DNA from: Crambe crambe | Lineage: Eukaryota; Porifera; Demospongiae; Poecilosclerida; Crambeidae | DNA: 64,000 nt | Direction: 5' to 3' | NCBI GenBank assembly: GCA_963924555.1 | Contig: OZ004584.1 | Span: forward strand, 805,001-869,000 | Shown: positions 51,800 through 63,088 of the stretch, in pieces | Layout of the letters: every line of letters begins with the position of its first letter | Position numbering within the stretch: position 1 is the stretch's first letter | Notes under the pieces: model-generated | The model's database searches: none | The model's input: only the letters and a program-made list of their open reading frames with translations | Told to the model about the DNA's origin: nothing | Program-made: the position numbers and the translations under genes

Positions 51800-54700
51800 T
51801 GAGAAACCGCTTGGTGCAATTCATCGACAGTAGTGGACAGCCGAGATGTTACCTGCATATCTCCGAAATCTCTCCGGTTTGATGCTTGTGCATCGTCTCT
51901 TGGAAAGCCTCAGCACCATGCCCAAGGCCAAATACTGCGATAAAGATGGCAAGGTGTTCGAATTGGGTCACTTCAACCTGACCATTCTGGAAATGTTGGT
52001 GAAGTGTGCACAGCTCTCTCGTTACCACCAGTCTCATCTGGCACTTCCTCATGTGATTCCCCTCCGGACATAGTAGTGGTGGGCACCTTCAAAGACCAGG
52101 AAGGCAAATGCAAGCAAACCAGGATACTCAATTGGAGGTGGCATTTGAGCAGTTTGGCAAGAGCATCATCAGGCGATCGAATAGGGAGATCATCTTTGGT
52201 GTGGATGCCACCTCTCGCAGTGATTCTGTAATCTCGGAGCTAAGAGCTGCCTTGAAGCATGTGAAATGCCTGCACTACAAGTGCCCAATCCTGTGGTACC
52301 TCCTTGAAGTGGAGCTGAGGAAGCTGGGGAAGAAAGTTATTCCCAAAGAGTATGTCATGTCAATAGCCAAAGAGTTGCATATCAAAATCACAGAATCGAT
52401 AGAAGCTGCATTGCTGTTTTGGCATGAAATTAATCTCATCATGTATTTCCCCAACATCCTTCCTGAAGTTGTCATATTCCAACAGATGCTGTAATTGGAA
52501 TGATCAGTCAACTCTACGAGCAGCATGTCAAGATCAGTGACACTGCTGAATGCGATATTTCCTCTGAAGAAGATTTACGTTTTCGAGACCAAGCTGTCTT
52601 TAGCAATGATTATGCCTACCACATCAAAAATGAGACCGTCCTGTCTGTGGATGAACTCCTCCTTATCTTTCAGGACAGGACAACTGTTGCAAAATTGCCT
52701 TCCTGTCATGACAGCTCCTCCCTGTATTTCATGCCCAGCCTTCTAGAAGAGTTTACTGAAGAAGAGCTTACTGCTTCTCGTTCCAACTTGCTTCTCAACT
52801 TCCAGTCGCTTCATCTCTGCTGGTATCTTTCCCCACTCCTGAGGTTCCTTCAGGTCTCTTTTGCACTTTCATATCTGATACGGCCTCTTCCAGTAAGTGC
52901 AAGATCCCTGACCTGGATAGTTCCACCAAGTTGTATAGGAACTTCATCTCCATCACTCTCAGCATCAGCCCAGGCTCTTTTGGTATACTCTCACTCTGTA
53001 CAACACGGGAAAGATTTTCTCCATCACTCCTTACTCCCTCTCCTTTCTCTTTATTTAGATCAGTGCATTGGAATCACTTCAGAACCTTTCATCACCTCAG
53101 ACACTTCAACTCAAGGTAGATTGACTGACAAGCTAATGACCTGTTGTAGCTAACTGCATAGTTTATGACTACATCACCTGCATGATTTTCTTGCATATGT
53201 GTATATTAGAGTATGTGAGAGGACTCAATGTCATTGGATCGACCTCATTTGTTTACAGAGGAGAAGCTGTGAGCTTCATCTGGAAGGACCATGGCTTCAA
53301 GCTCCACCTTCCTGAGAATGCCTTACCTCCTGATATCACAGATTGTTCTGTTCGAGTCAGGGCAGCTCTCTCTGGCCAGTTCCAGTTTCCTGATGATGCT
53401 GAGTTGGTGAGTGGAATCTATTCCATTCACAGCTCTCACTCCTTCACTCAGTTAGTGACTGTGGAAATTGAGCACTTCAGCACCACTGACACTCCCGAAG
53501 AAGCCAAAGAGCTGTCCTTTGTCGTCAGCACTGGAGACCAACTGCCCTCTCAATTCCGCCCACTTAAGGATGGGATTTTCCCCATTCACAGTCGATATGG
53601 AGCCATGGAAGTGCTACATTTTTGCAAGTATGGTGTCACAAGGATACGAAAATCAAGAAGGTTAATAAGACGTGAGAAAGTGAATCAGGAGCAGAGTTAT
53701 GGCCCTGAGTCTCGAAATTTATATAAAGGCTACCTTTTATTATTCATTGAAAAAAATCTTGGTAATGATTGGGAAGTCATATTCAGTATTACTCCAGACA
53801 CTAAAATCCATTCTAAAGTGAGTTTCCTATCTTAAACTAAATATTAATTATTGCTGATTTTACCATAGAATCTTCTGAAGAAATATCCCACAAAGACCAT
53901 ACTTGAACAACCTGTCATGTTCAAAGATGATAAAATACAGTTGAGCATTCCCAAAGGTGGACTTGATTTGGATGGAGGTTGGACAATTCAGCCTTTGACA
54001 GTGCCTATTGTAAGTGATTGTCTTGATTGATTATAGTATATGATTCTTAAGCCTATGCAGATTCTCAAGTCTCATGTGGACACTTACAGAATCCACGAGC
54101 AATTTTCATTGTGCAAATTGAAAATTCTGTACAGGGGTGTGGCACCAACTGGATCTGATCTGAGACACAGTATTGACCTTCTTGGCGCTGAAGAACCTTA
54201 CACTTATTTCGTACTGTGCATTTCATCTCATGGTAAAGTCTAAGCTTTTACCAAGTTTAATGTTTGCCACATTTTAGCTATAACTATCCAGTTGTAATCA
54301 CTATGATTGTTTTGCAGTACCTCCTCCAGTGCAATCTCTGCCATCATCTGGAAATGAACCAGGGATTTCCCCATTAGCATCAGCAACCAATGTAAGTCAC
54401 TACAAGATCACACTAAATTCATAACTGACAATAATGTCCATTGTAGGTGAGAGTCAGGACTAGTCCACGAGTTCTGTCTCCAGAAAAGACTTATGGTGGT
54501 CCATACCAGTTGTCAACTACTCTTGTAAGTGATATCTTTAACCATAGTATTACTTATCTTGCTATCTTTATGCAGACTGGAGCCAGCGCTGGTCAACTAG
54601 CTCAATCTCTTGAAAAAACTCGTGAGTAATGAGCTAATAGTGATTTATACTCCTATAGCCTCGTATCCACATTAATAGAGTCTCAAGCTGCAATGACCAC

Positions 54701-55019
54701 ACCTCCTGGAGGATACACTTTTCAGCCACTGTCTCCTTCACCTAACCTACTCCTGCAAAAACCAACTCTCAAAGACCTCACAAGTGAACTTTATACTACA
54801 GTGGCCAGTGAATGGGAATTCATAGGGATTCAGTTGCAGTTGGACTCAGGAGAACTAGACATACTCAAGAAAAAGGAAGATAAAGCAGCTCTGATTGAGG
54901 TTCTTAAGATGTGGCTGAGGACAGTGGACCCTCCCCCAACATGGAAAGCTATCATCAATGCTGTGAAAGTATTCAATCCAAGTCTAGCTGCTTCACTCAC
55001 CACAAAGTACTGCACATGA
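51800..55019 (+). pseudogene. Roc-COR-ZU5-Death protein with frameshifted Roc-COR half and clean ZU5-Death half
   Basis: Roc GTPase traces: VQFIDSSGQPR (switch-II DxxGQ), then in another frame EMLPAYLRNLSGLMLVHRL, then IVVVGTFKDQEGK (the NKxD-like GTxKD), then VAFEQFGKSIIRRSNREIIF. COR-like traces: INLIMYFPNILPEV, frame change near 52491, MISQLYEQHVKISD, frame change near 52800, SFPTPEVPSGLFC. At least four frame changes fall within 51.84-53.0 kb. From 53211 on the exons are clean. The ZU5 domain reads VSFIWKDHGFKLHLPENALP and SGQFQFPDDAELVSGIY. Exons with correct GT-AG phases lie at 53871-54008 and about 54060-54235, then three short linkers. The final Death domain (LKDLTSELYTTVASEWEFIG, EVLKMWLRTVDPPPTWKAI) ends at 55019. 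A shortened ZU5-Death product may still be made. Confidence 0.65.
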
Positions 55020-57410
55020 AATGAACTATTTTTGTCACAAGCTTAATTAAGCTTCTTGCAGTTGTCCACAACACTTACATCACACTTTACACTGTATAGC
55101 TAATGACTACAAATTTGGCAAAAAGTTGTAAGTTGAGTCTCCACTTCTTCCATTCCTTGGTCTCTTGTCAGTCCCAATATCTTCCATGGCACATGCAACA
55201 CACATCAGCTGGTCATATGATGACTTCACAACTACATGACCTGTGGTGGATGTATATTAGGATTGCATTCTAATAGGCCTGCTTCACACTGGATTTTCAC
55301 TGGTGAGTGAAAGGAGTAATGAAGCTTTGACACTCCAATCCAGATGGAGTGATGGACTCTTTGTCTGGGCCACATTATTACCTACCGTACATGGCCTTCC
55401 CTTAGTGAGAACAGTGCATGGAGAACAGCACATGCTTATAGGGTCACACATTTACTAGGAATGATGAAGGTTCCAGGGTCACCATCGCTATGAACAGAAA
55501 GGGGGAGGAAGTTATGAGCTATGTCCTCACTAATTGAGCCAAGATAAAGCTACTTACTGTCAACCTGATGAGTTGCCAAGGGAAGTTCTTACTTATCATG
55601 TTATGATGGCTCATGCTCAGTACGTTATGCATGGTAAAGATCATGTTTAGTTAGCAAAACCTAGTCTCGCGGACTATAGCAAACCTGCTAGCAAAGACTT
55701 ATCAGCAAGGACTTGACGGAACCCTAAACAAGAAAGTGGGTACTTAGAAGTAAGATCAGCTTTAGAAAATGGTAAGTCCTTGATATGTATTCTACTTGTG
55801 TCCACGTGTCATGTCTCATTTTTACCATGGATCCATGTTTTTACGGAGCCACTCAGTAGAAGACTTCGAGTACTAAGCTATGTGCTGTAGTGCTATATAG
55901 TTCAGGTATGCGCCTCTCGTGCCATCCCTACTTAGAGAGTACTTACAGCAGATTTCCTCACACATGCTGCATAGCACTTTAATAGTAGTGATACCGGGCT
56001 ATTTTTAAAAATACTATGAAACTATAAATTCATTTCTTAAAAATATTAAGCTCTTTTTTCTCAGCCAGATAAACTTTATCCGATAAAAATCCATCCAGTA
56101 GAAGCAGAGATACGTAACATTTTACAATTGAAATTGTACAGGAAAATTTTACTTTCTTTTAATTAAGAAAACGGCACCTTTCCAAAGTAGGTTAAAGGTC
56201 ATTATGGCTAATAGTACTGCAATCTTTTGCTCGTATCTTAGGATCTACTAGATGGATTTTCTTCAAACAAAGTTCATATGGAAGAGTAAGAAAATGACTA
56301 TAGAACTAAGGGTAAATTTAAAAAAATAGGCCATGTAGTCTGGATAACACCAGACTAGTAGGAACTGTTGTACAATTGTTGTCCTAGAGTCTGTCTCTAT
56401 TTTGAATGTACACAACATTAACAAAGTTAGGAACTTCAGTAGACCTACCCTCCCCATGTAAAACGTGTTTTTGATTGCTCATTTCAAATTTACTGTATTA
56501 CGGCTTTGCTATATTTTAGAATTTGTGGCATTAAGTCTGCAATTTATGCTGCCAAGCTTTGCAGTGGACAGTGATTGATGTTCAAAGTCATGTACAGGAT
56601 CTGGGAGCTTTGCTGTTATTAAGGAACAGACTGCAGCATTACTCCACAGCCAGAACTGATTTATGTTGTTCAGAGATTGATTCAGAATTCAAGCATTTTT
56701 CATCACTTTTATTTTACATTAAAATATGTACTATGGGGGTGAGGGGGGTTAGGCTATTCACCTGAGGCAGCACAGATTCAAATTTAGTGGGAAAGGGTTG
56801 AGGTCATGAACTTTGACCCATCAGTTATATAAGTTGAATGCCTTATCCTTCTTGCGTGCCTTCTTTTCCGCTTGATACAAGAAGTTATCCAAGATACCAG
56901 GATCAGTTTTTGATGCAGTTTCCAAAAAATATGGTTTCATGACCTGTTCAAGTGTTATATCATAAGAAAATCGAAATTTAAATATGTTTTTGAACATCAA
57001 ATATAAATTTAGCACTCTATCTAAAAGAAACTGCCACAGTTAGATTCTCTAGAATATTAGGATTCTGTTGATATGTTTTTTTCCTGGATTTCTTTGGATC
57101 TGGACCTTCGCAGCCAGGTTATATCTTGGTCACTTTTGGTGCCGTCCTGCAGTATTATTTTTACGTATAAAAAATTGACCCCGCCCACCACAGCATCCGG
57201 TATCACTATAAATAGCCACAGTTATTGCTTCTTGTTCTACTGCAGATAAATCTGGTCTGTTTGGGCGTGTGAAGCTGGCATCTTGCCTCAATTTTCCAGG
57301 ACAACTATCAGTATTACTATGATGAGTGGAGACACTCTCCTGCAAACAGCTGTAGATAAAAAAAGAACGAATTTCCACATCCACATTAGTATCAGATTGC
57401 ACATGATTTA
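55020..57410. other. gene-poor region before the second duplicated segment
   Basis: No recognisable gene. 55924-55942 repeats the CCATCCCTACTTAGAGAGT terminus seen at 15889. On the minus strand, 56822-56941 (acceptor CTTGAACAG) could be a terminal exon (MKPYFLETASKTDPGILDNF ... KKDKAFNLYN, stop 56822-56824), and 57130-57402 an open frame (KLRQDASFTRPNRPDLSAVE). Neither is recognised, and the second ends where the duplication begins. They may be the leftover 3' part of an interrupted gene. Confidence 0.35.
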
Positions 57411-57436
57411 TATTAATTAAATCTTGCTACTCATAG

Positions 57437-58440
57437 CTCAACTGTGCTGCAAGGTAGTAGAGACGATGGGTGCTGCCAAAACTGCACGTGTGGCAATTAA
57501 GCAACTCTTGTAGTCCATACGCAGCAAAAGGACAGAAGTCCATGACAAGATCACAACTGCTGTCACAAAGAATGCAGAAACCATCAAGGCACATCAGGTT
57601 GGTGGCATAATATTATTTCAATGAATATCTTTGGGTGAAGCAACAGTTTGCATAACTTTTACTTCTTCTTTATAGCTAGCATGATCTAGCGCTTCAAAAG
57701 GGCAAAGTACGACTGGAGCAAAATTTGGTTACAAATCAGCACAAAAAGCAGGAAATAGCTCTGGGGGTTGCTCTAGGACCAGTTTCTGAACTAGCTACAC
57801 AGGTTTGTATCGATTTCAAAGTTGATCTCTCTTGTAACATACACTCTGTGTTCTTCATCATATAGATCAGTGTCAGAAAAAATAGATAGACCTCTCTCTC
57901 GTTTGAGACCTGAATCTGCAGTGGTGGAAAGTAATCATTTCAAACACACGACCAAGAAACTCACAAGGTATGTAGCTAGCTAATGGGGTACATTGATCTC
58001 ACAAATTGTGTGAGATGTGAGCCAATACACTAACAGTGGAAAGCCTCTGATAAAGGACACTCTGAAAGAGGACAAACCTCACGATATAGGACAATCTAAA
58101 AGTACCTTTGTAGATACACTCAACCTCCAAAAGAGGAAAACCTCTCTACAAAGGACTGGGTCCCAAGTGTGTCCCATTATTTGGAGGTTCCATTGATTCA
58201 GTTGGCCATTTTGAAATGGTTGGAAAAAATAATTCTCCACTAGCTACTACACAATTCTACTTCTTCACACTCAGGCACCTTTCAGCATCAGCAGTTCGGG
58301 CCTCTCAGGTTGCTCGCTCTGACACTCAACTAGTGAAGGAGATTGACATTGGCGTCAAGACTGCTGGCTTAGATTCACAGTTGCTTCGTGCTCGGAAAGC
58401 CTCTCTAGAGAACAAGCATAGGCAAAGTTTCTTATCATAA
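57437..58440 (+). pseudogene. tektin-like gene, duplicated exons 4-7, inactivated
   Basis: Copies 39970-40983 without exons 1-3. In exon 4 CAA CTC TTG CAG has become CAA CTC TTG TAG (57511-57513). Exon 5 has short insertions, including an extra CTAGC at its acceptor and AGCTA near its end. Exons 6 and 7 remain nearly intact (ASAVRASQVARSDTQLVKE, stop 58438-58440). No promoter came with it. Confidence 0.9.
58037..58197. mobile_element. MITE in duplicated tektin-like intron
   Basis: The same insertion as 40580-40738, duplicated with its host. Confidence 0.7.
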
Positions 58441-59124
58441 GTAAGTTCTTATGATAATAGGCCATCATTCCTTACCAAAATTACTGAGGGAGAGAGTCAT
58501 AGCAAAATAATACTTTAGCTATCAACAAAATCGATTATATTATCTTTTTGTTTGTTTGTATTGTTATAACAGTCGTATTCAAAGCTCATTAACATTTCAT
58601 TTCTAGATGAAATTGGAGTAAGGAACTATTTTTCTTCTATTCAGAACACATGCAAAAAATTATTGTCAAAATGTACGAACATAAATTTACATAAAAGTAT
58701 TATTGGTGTCAATTATTATTTATAATAAAATATTATGATTGTTGGTCAATGGCTAGATATTATAATCATGCTATTCGGTTGATTTTATGGGGTGTCTCCA
58801 GGGACTCCCTTAATTTCCCTGCATGCTATTAAATTTTCATTATTGCATCAATAACTTCACAACACTGAAAGACACTTGTCAACATGTTGACAAAACACTG
58901 TGCTCTTCTGTCCCAAATTTTCAAATTGTTAAGGACTTACAACCCTTTTACTTTCTGTTTATGTAGAAGATTACTCTCAAATTTTGAAAACTTGATGAGT
59001 AATAATTATTATCAGAGTCTTACTCCTGTAGGCAACTGATAATACTCTTAATAGCTAACGCTTTAATATCCACGTGAGGAGATTGCCATAAAAGCAATTC
59101 AGATTGCTATAATCTGGCTGAATC
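58441..59124. other. intergenic upstream of beta-helix receptor copy 2
   Basis: No coding exon seen. It shares short blocks with 40984-41768 (TTTCATTTCTAGATGAAATT, GGAACTATTTTTCTTCTATT) separated by indels and substitutions. Confidence 0.6.
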
Positions 59125-62100
59125 ATGAGGTTTGTTACAATCCTCTTCTCCCTAGGAGTGCTGCATCCCTCAGGGTGTTTAAATATCGAAACCTGCTCAA
59201 TCAGTAATCCTCCAGTGAAGAATTGTACTTGCAAATGCAATATCAATGAGTCTATTGTTCTCACCAGACTGCCTGATGTCATCCAGAACTTTACCAAAGT
59301 TAGATTTTGCTTTATTCGTGAAACCCTGGATGAAAGACTGCTTTTCTCTGGATTGAAAAATATATCTCTTATTGGATACGGAGCTACTATCGAATGTGCA
59401 TCATCAACCAATGCTGGTTTTGAATTCCACAGAATGGAAAATCTTTTGCTTCTGAATTTCAGCCTTGTCCACTGCAGTTTCTCATCAAATATCACAAAAC
59501 AGAATATAACTTCAGTGTACCAGGTAAGCATGCTCTTCAATAGGAGTTATAACATAAATATCACTCAAGTCAACATTGCAAAAAGCAGAGGAAAAGGTTT
59601 GGCTCTTTATAACTGTAATGGAGTTATAACCATAAGCAACGGCACATTCAAGGACAATGGACATGGCATTGAAGGTGGTAATGGTGTGTTCATTGATAAC
59701 TTGTACCAGAATAACAATGAGAGTTGTAGCAGGAGAGGTAACAAATACATTCTCACAAACTGTTCATTTTTCAACAACAGTGCAGTATCTTCAGCGTCAA
59801 CACTTAAATATCGATTCCTTCATTTTGGAAGAGGAGGTGGATTGGGCATATACCTGAGTAAATATGCCTGTGATATTAATATCTTGATATCTAACTGCAA
59901 ATTTATAGGCAATTTTGCAACTCGGGCAGGTGGTGGCTTGATGATTTCAAATCATGGTGCAACAAGCAACAACTTTGTACATGTTTGTGACTCAAAATTC
60001 ATTGAAAACGAATCTTCGGCATACGGTGGAGGTGCCTTTTTAGGGTACGTTAGTAATCATGGAAGAAATCCAGTCAATTGCTCATACTTTTTTGATAATT
60101 GCTCGTTCATTGGAAATTCTGCTCAATATGGTGGAGGAAGCAGTTTGCAATCTTTCAGAAACACTGTCAATTCCTCACTAACCCATTATAACTGCTCATG
60201 GATCAGAAACTCTGCTCTCTTTGGTTCAGCAATAAGCATTCTACCAAACACCCTTGAGATATACACAGAAGGATCCTTACCATCACCTGTGTTTGAAAAT
60301 TGTACTTTTGATTCCAACACCATCAGAAAAGATGAAACATACATCAATAATTCATCCTTCAAGCAACAATCCCAGGGCATTGGTGCAATTTATTGTTCTT
60401 CTCATAACATCTTAATAAAAGGAGTAATTTACTTTGCCCGTAATAAGTACACGGGAATTTATCTAACTGCATGTCGATTGAGATCCTCACCGGGATCAGT
60501 AACCACATTTGACAGCAATGTTGGCTTAGCGGGTGCAGCAATTTACCTCCTGGGAAATTCCATCATATATGCTGCAGTTAACAGCACCTTTAATTTCACC
60601 GATAATTCTGCTTCTTATGAAGGAGGTGCTATCTATTACTACTCTATTGATAAACACGACTATGACTACTCATATAGTTGTTTTATTCAGACTAATGAAA
60701 CCAAATCTGTATCGGAACGGAACGTGAATTTCTTTTTTTCTGGTAATAGAGCAGGTGTGGGTAATCACCTCTCCGAATTTGGGCATTCCATTTACGCATC
60801 ATCGTTGCGACCCTGTGTTAGACAATTTTCTGAAGATAATAAATGCCGAGAAAATGATGTATTCAAATGTATTGGAAATTTCAACTATTCTGGTAGTAAT
60901 CGATCCTTTGAAATCTCTACTGAGGTAAATGCTTTCTCAATTGACAGGAAAGCAGCAGATCAGCACGTACTCTCGTTTATACCTGGGAAGTTGCAAGAAA
61001 TACCATTTCAAACGCTTGATGAGTTCCATCAAGTGGAAAATGCAGCTTTGCGCATCTCTATCTCACCAAAAGACAATTCAGTTACAACAAACTTCTTCTA
61101 TACATCGAATAATGCAATCACTCTATTTGGATATCCAGGAAAGAATGCTACAGTGTCATTGACTACTACTGGCTCACATGTTCAGAAATTATCATTCGAT
61201 AGCCAGATGCAACCATGCCCTCCTGGGTTTATTCTAGATTCATCCTCAATGTCATTGATGAGTTGTATTTGCTCTGCTTACACTCCCAAAATGTACTATG
61301 GAATACAAAAATGCAATTCCTCAACCTTCACAGCATTTCGAAGCAGAGGATATTGGGTAGGTTACAGCCGACTGCAGAGAGAGAATGAAACAACTTTACT
61401 ATCTGGCTTTTGTCCGTCCAGTTTTTGCAACTTAAAACATCAGAGTCTATTGCCTGCTGTTGCTTCCAGAAGCCTCCTCAGCTCTGCAGTCTGTGCAGAT
61501 TTACGAGAGGGAGTTCTCTGTGGACACTGCATTGCTGACTATTCTGCTTACTACCACAGCACAACATACAGGTGTGGTCCTAATGAAGAATGTCGTTATG
61601 GATGGATCTTCTACATTCTATCAGAGATCATTCCTGTGACTCTCTTCTTTATGTTTGTGATTTTCTTCAGCATATCGTTCACTTCTGGATTAGCCTATGG
61701 ATTCATATTCTTTGCACAAGTGATAGAATTTTTACAGATCACTGGAGGTCAGTCGATAGCCTTCCCCGATGCTGTATACATTTTGAATAAAATTCATCAA
61801 ACTCTCTACTATGTTTTTAACCTGCAATTCTTCATATTCAAAAAACTATCATATTGCCTTATACGAAATGCTTCGGCCTTAGATATGATAGCTTTCAATT
61901 ATGTGAGTCTCATATATGCTTTTATGCTAGTGTTTTTGCTAATTTTCGTGATGAGGAGTAGAAAAGTGTGGTTGTTACTACATCGTCTCTTTAAAGTTCG
62001 TATTCGCACCACTAAAGGAACGATAATCCATGGGATATCGACATTCCTGGTGGTGTGCTACTCTCAGTGTGCTCAAACGTCACTATTGTTGCTATCATCA

Positions 62101-62880
62101 GCCAGATTATGGGGTCAAGGAGGTTCTACTCACAGTATAGTTTCAAAGTACAATGGAGAGTTGGAATCGTTTAGTCTTCCTCACTTGAAATATGCAATAC
62201 CAGCCATTGCTTTTCTGATAGTCATTGTAATCATCCCTCCTCTTCTTCTGCTAGCTTATCCGCTATGCTATAAAATCTTCTCATGTTTATCCATATCGGA
62301 ATCCAGAGGAATTACAATTTTGTGTAAGGTAATACCTTTGGAGAGATTGAAGCCCTTCTTTGACTCTTTTCAAAGCTGCTTCAAAGATGAATACCGTTTC
62401 TTCTCCGGTCTCTATTTCATCTACAGGTTGACATTACTTATAAATATGGCTTTGTATCACTACAGAAATTTTTACCTTGTTGTGGAGCTCCAGCTGATCG
62501 GCACTCTCATCATACATTCCATATGCCAACCATATAAGGAACGGGTGCACAATGTAATAGATATCCTACTCTTGGGCAATCTAGCTTTGATCAATGGCTT
62601 AACAATGTATAATTTCTTCACGATAGAATCAGCTTCTGATGGTGAATCCATAGTCAGGATCACTGGGTGGATACAAGCAGTTTTGATCTTCTTGCCACTA
62701 GTGTGTGGATCTCTCTACTTGATACTAACTCAGCCAGCAATAAAACGTACCATAAGAAAGATTTTTTTATGCAAGAAAACAGTACGAGAGTCTAATTCTA
62801 CATTCTTTGATGATGAAATTCCCTCTCGATCATTGTCCCTAAGTCTTAACATGAATCCACCTTATCACAACTTTCAATAA
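59125..62880 (+). CDS. large beta-helix receptor-like protein with multi-TM C terminus, copy 2
   Basis: Intronless, 1251 aa, collinear with 41775-45542. The signal peptide is MRFVTILFSLGVLHPSG. It lacks four residues in the Cys-rich module (FILDSSSMS against FILGNKSDSSSMS). Substitutions cluster in the distal beta helix, the Cys-rich module and the first TM segments (FARNKYTGIYLTACRLRSS; REGVLCGHCIADYSAYYHS against CGHCCTNYSAYYHS). The extra Cys of copy 1 is replaced by Ile here. The last 220 residues (from about ITILCKVIPLERLKPFFDS) and the 3' flank match copy 1 with no difference seen. The reading frame is fully open, so both copies are probably functional. Confidence 0.85.
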   Translation: MRFVTILFSLGVLHPSGCLNIETCSISNPPVKNCTCKCNINESIVLTRLPDVIQNFTKVRFCFIRETLDERLLFSGLKNISLIGYGATIECASSTNAGFEFHRMENLLLLNFSLVHCSFSSNITKQNITSVYQVSMLFNRSYNINITQVNIAKSRGKGLALYNCNGVITISNGTFKDNGHGIEGGNGVFIDNLYQNNNESCSRRGNKYILTNCSFFNNSAVSSASTLKYRFLHFGRGGGLGIYLSKYACDINILISNCKFIGNFATRAGGGLMISNHGATSNNFVHVCDSKFIENESSAYGGGAFLGYVSNHGRNPVNCSYFFDNCSFIGNSAQYGGGSSLQSFRNTVNSSLTHYNCSWIRNSALFGSAISILPNTLEIYTEGSLPSPVFENCTFDSNTIRKDETYINNSSFKQQSQGIGAIYCSSHNILIKGVIYFARNKYTGIYLTACRLRSSPGSVTTFDSNVGLAGAAIYLLGNSIIYAAVNSTFNFTDNSASYEGGAIYYYSIDKHDYDYSYSCFIQTNETKSVSERNVNFFFSGNRAGVGNHLSEFGHSIYASSLRPCVRQFSEDNKCRENDVFKCIGNFNYSGSNRSFEISTEVNAFSIDRKAADQHVLSFIPGKLQEIPFQTLDEFHQVENAALRISISPKDNSVTTNFFYTSNNAITLFGYPGKNATVSLTTTGSHVQKLSFDSQMQPCPPGFILDSSSMSLMSCICSAYTPKMYYGIQKCNSSTFTAFRSRGYWVGYSRLQRENETTLLSGFCPSSFCNLKHQSLLPAVASRSLLSSAVCADLREGVLCGHCIADYSAYYHSTTYRCGPNEECRYGWIFYILSEIIPVTLFFMFVIFFSISFTSGLAYGFIFFAQVIEFLQITGGQSIAFPDAVYILNKIHQTLYYVFNLQFFIFKKLSYCLIRNASALDMIAFNYVSLIYAFMLVFLLIFVMRSRKVWLLLHRLFKVRIRTTKGTIIHGISTFLVVCYSQCAQTSLLLLSSARLWGQGGSTHSIVSKYNGELESFSLPHLKYAIPAIAFLIVIVIIPPLLLLAYPLCYKIFSCLSISESRGITILCKVIPLERLKPFFDSFQSCFKDEYRFFSGLYFIYRLTLLINMALYHYRNFYLVVELQLIGTLIIHSICQPYKERVHNVIDILLLGNLALINGLTMYNFFTIESASDGESIVRITGWIQAVLIFLPLVCGSLYLILTQPAIKRTIRKIFLCKKTVRESNSTFFDDEIPSRSLSLSLNMNPPYHNFQ

Positions 62881-63088
62881 AAACAAAAATAAAATCCTCT
62901 GAAGTTTGAACAATGACAACACATAGCATAGTTATGGAATTGTGATTCTATTGTCCCAATAAATTTAGCATTTGTGGTCAATGTAGTGAGACAATATTGA
63001 TGTGAGGGGCCACCTCTAATATAATTAGCAATAAGATATTAAGGTTTTAATAATCACTGTCAAAAGTGTCAAATTATACATGATATCA

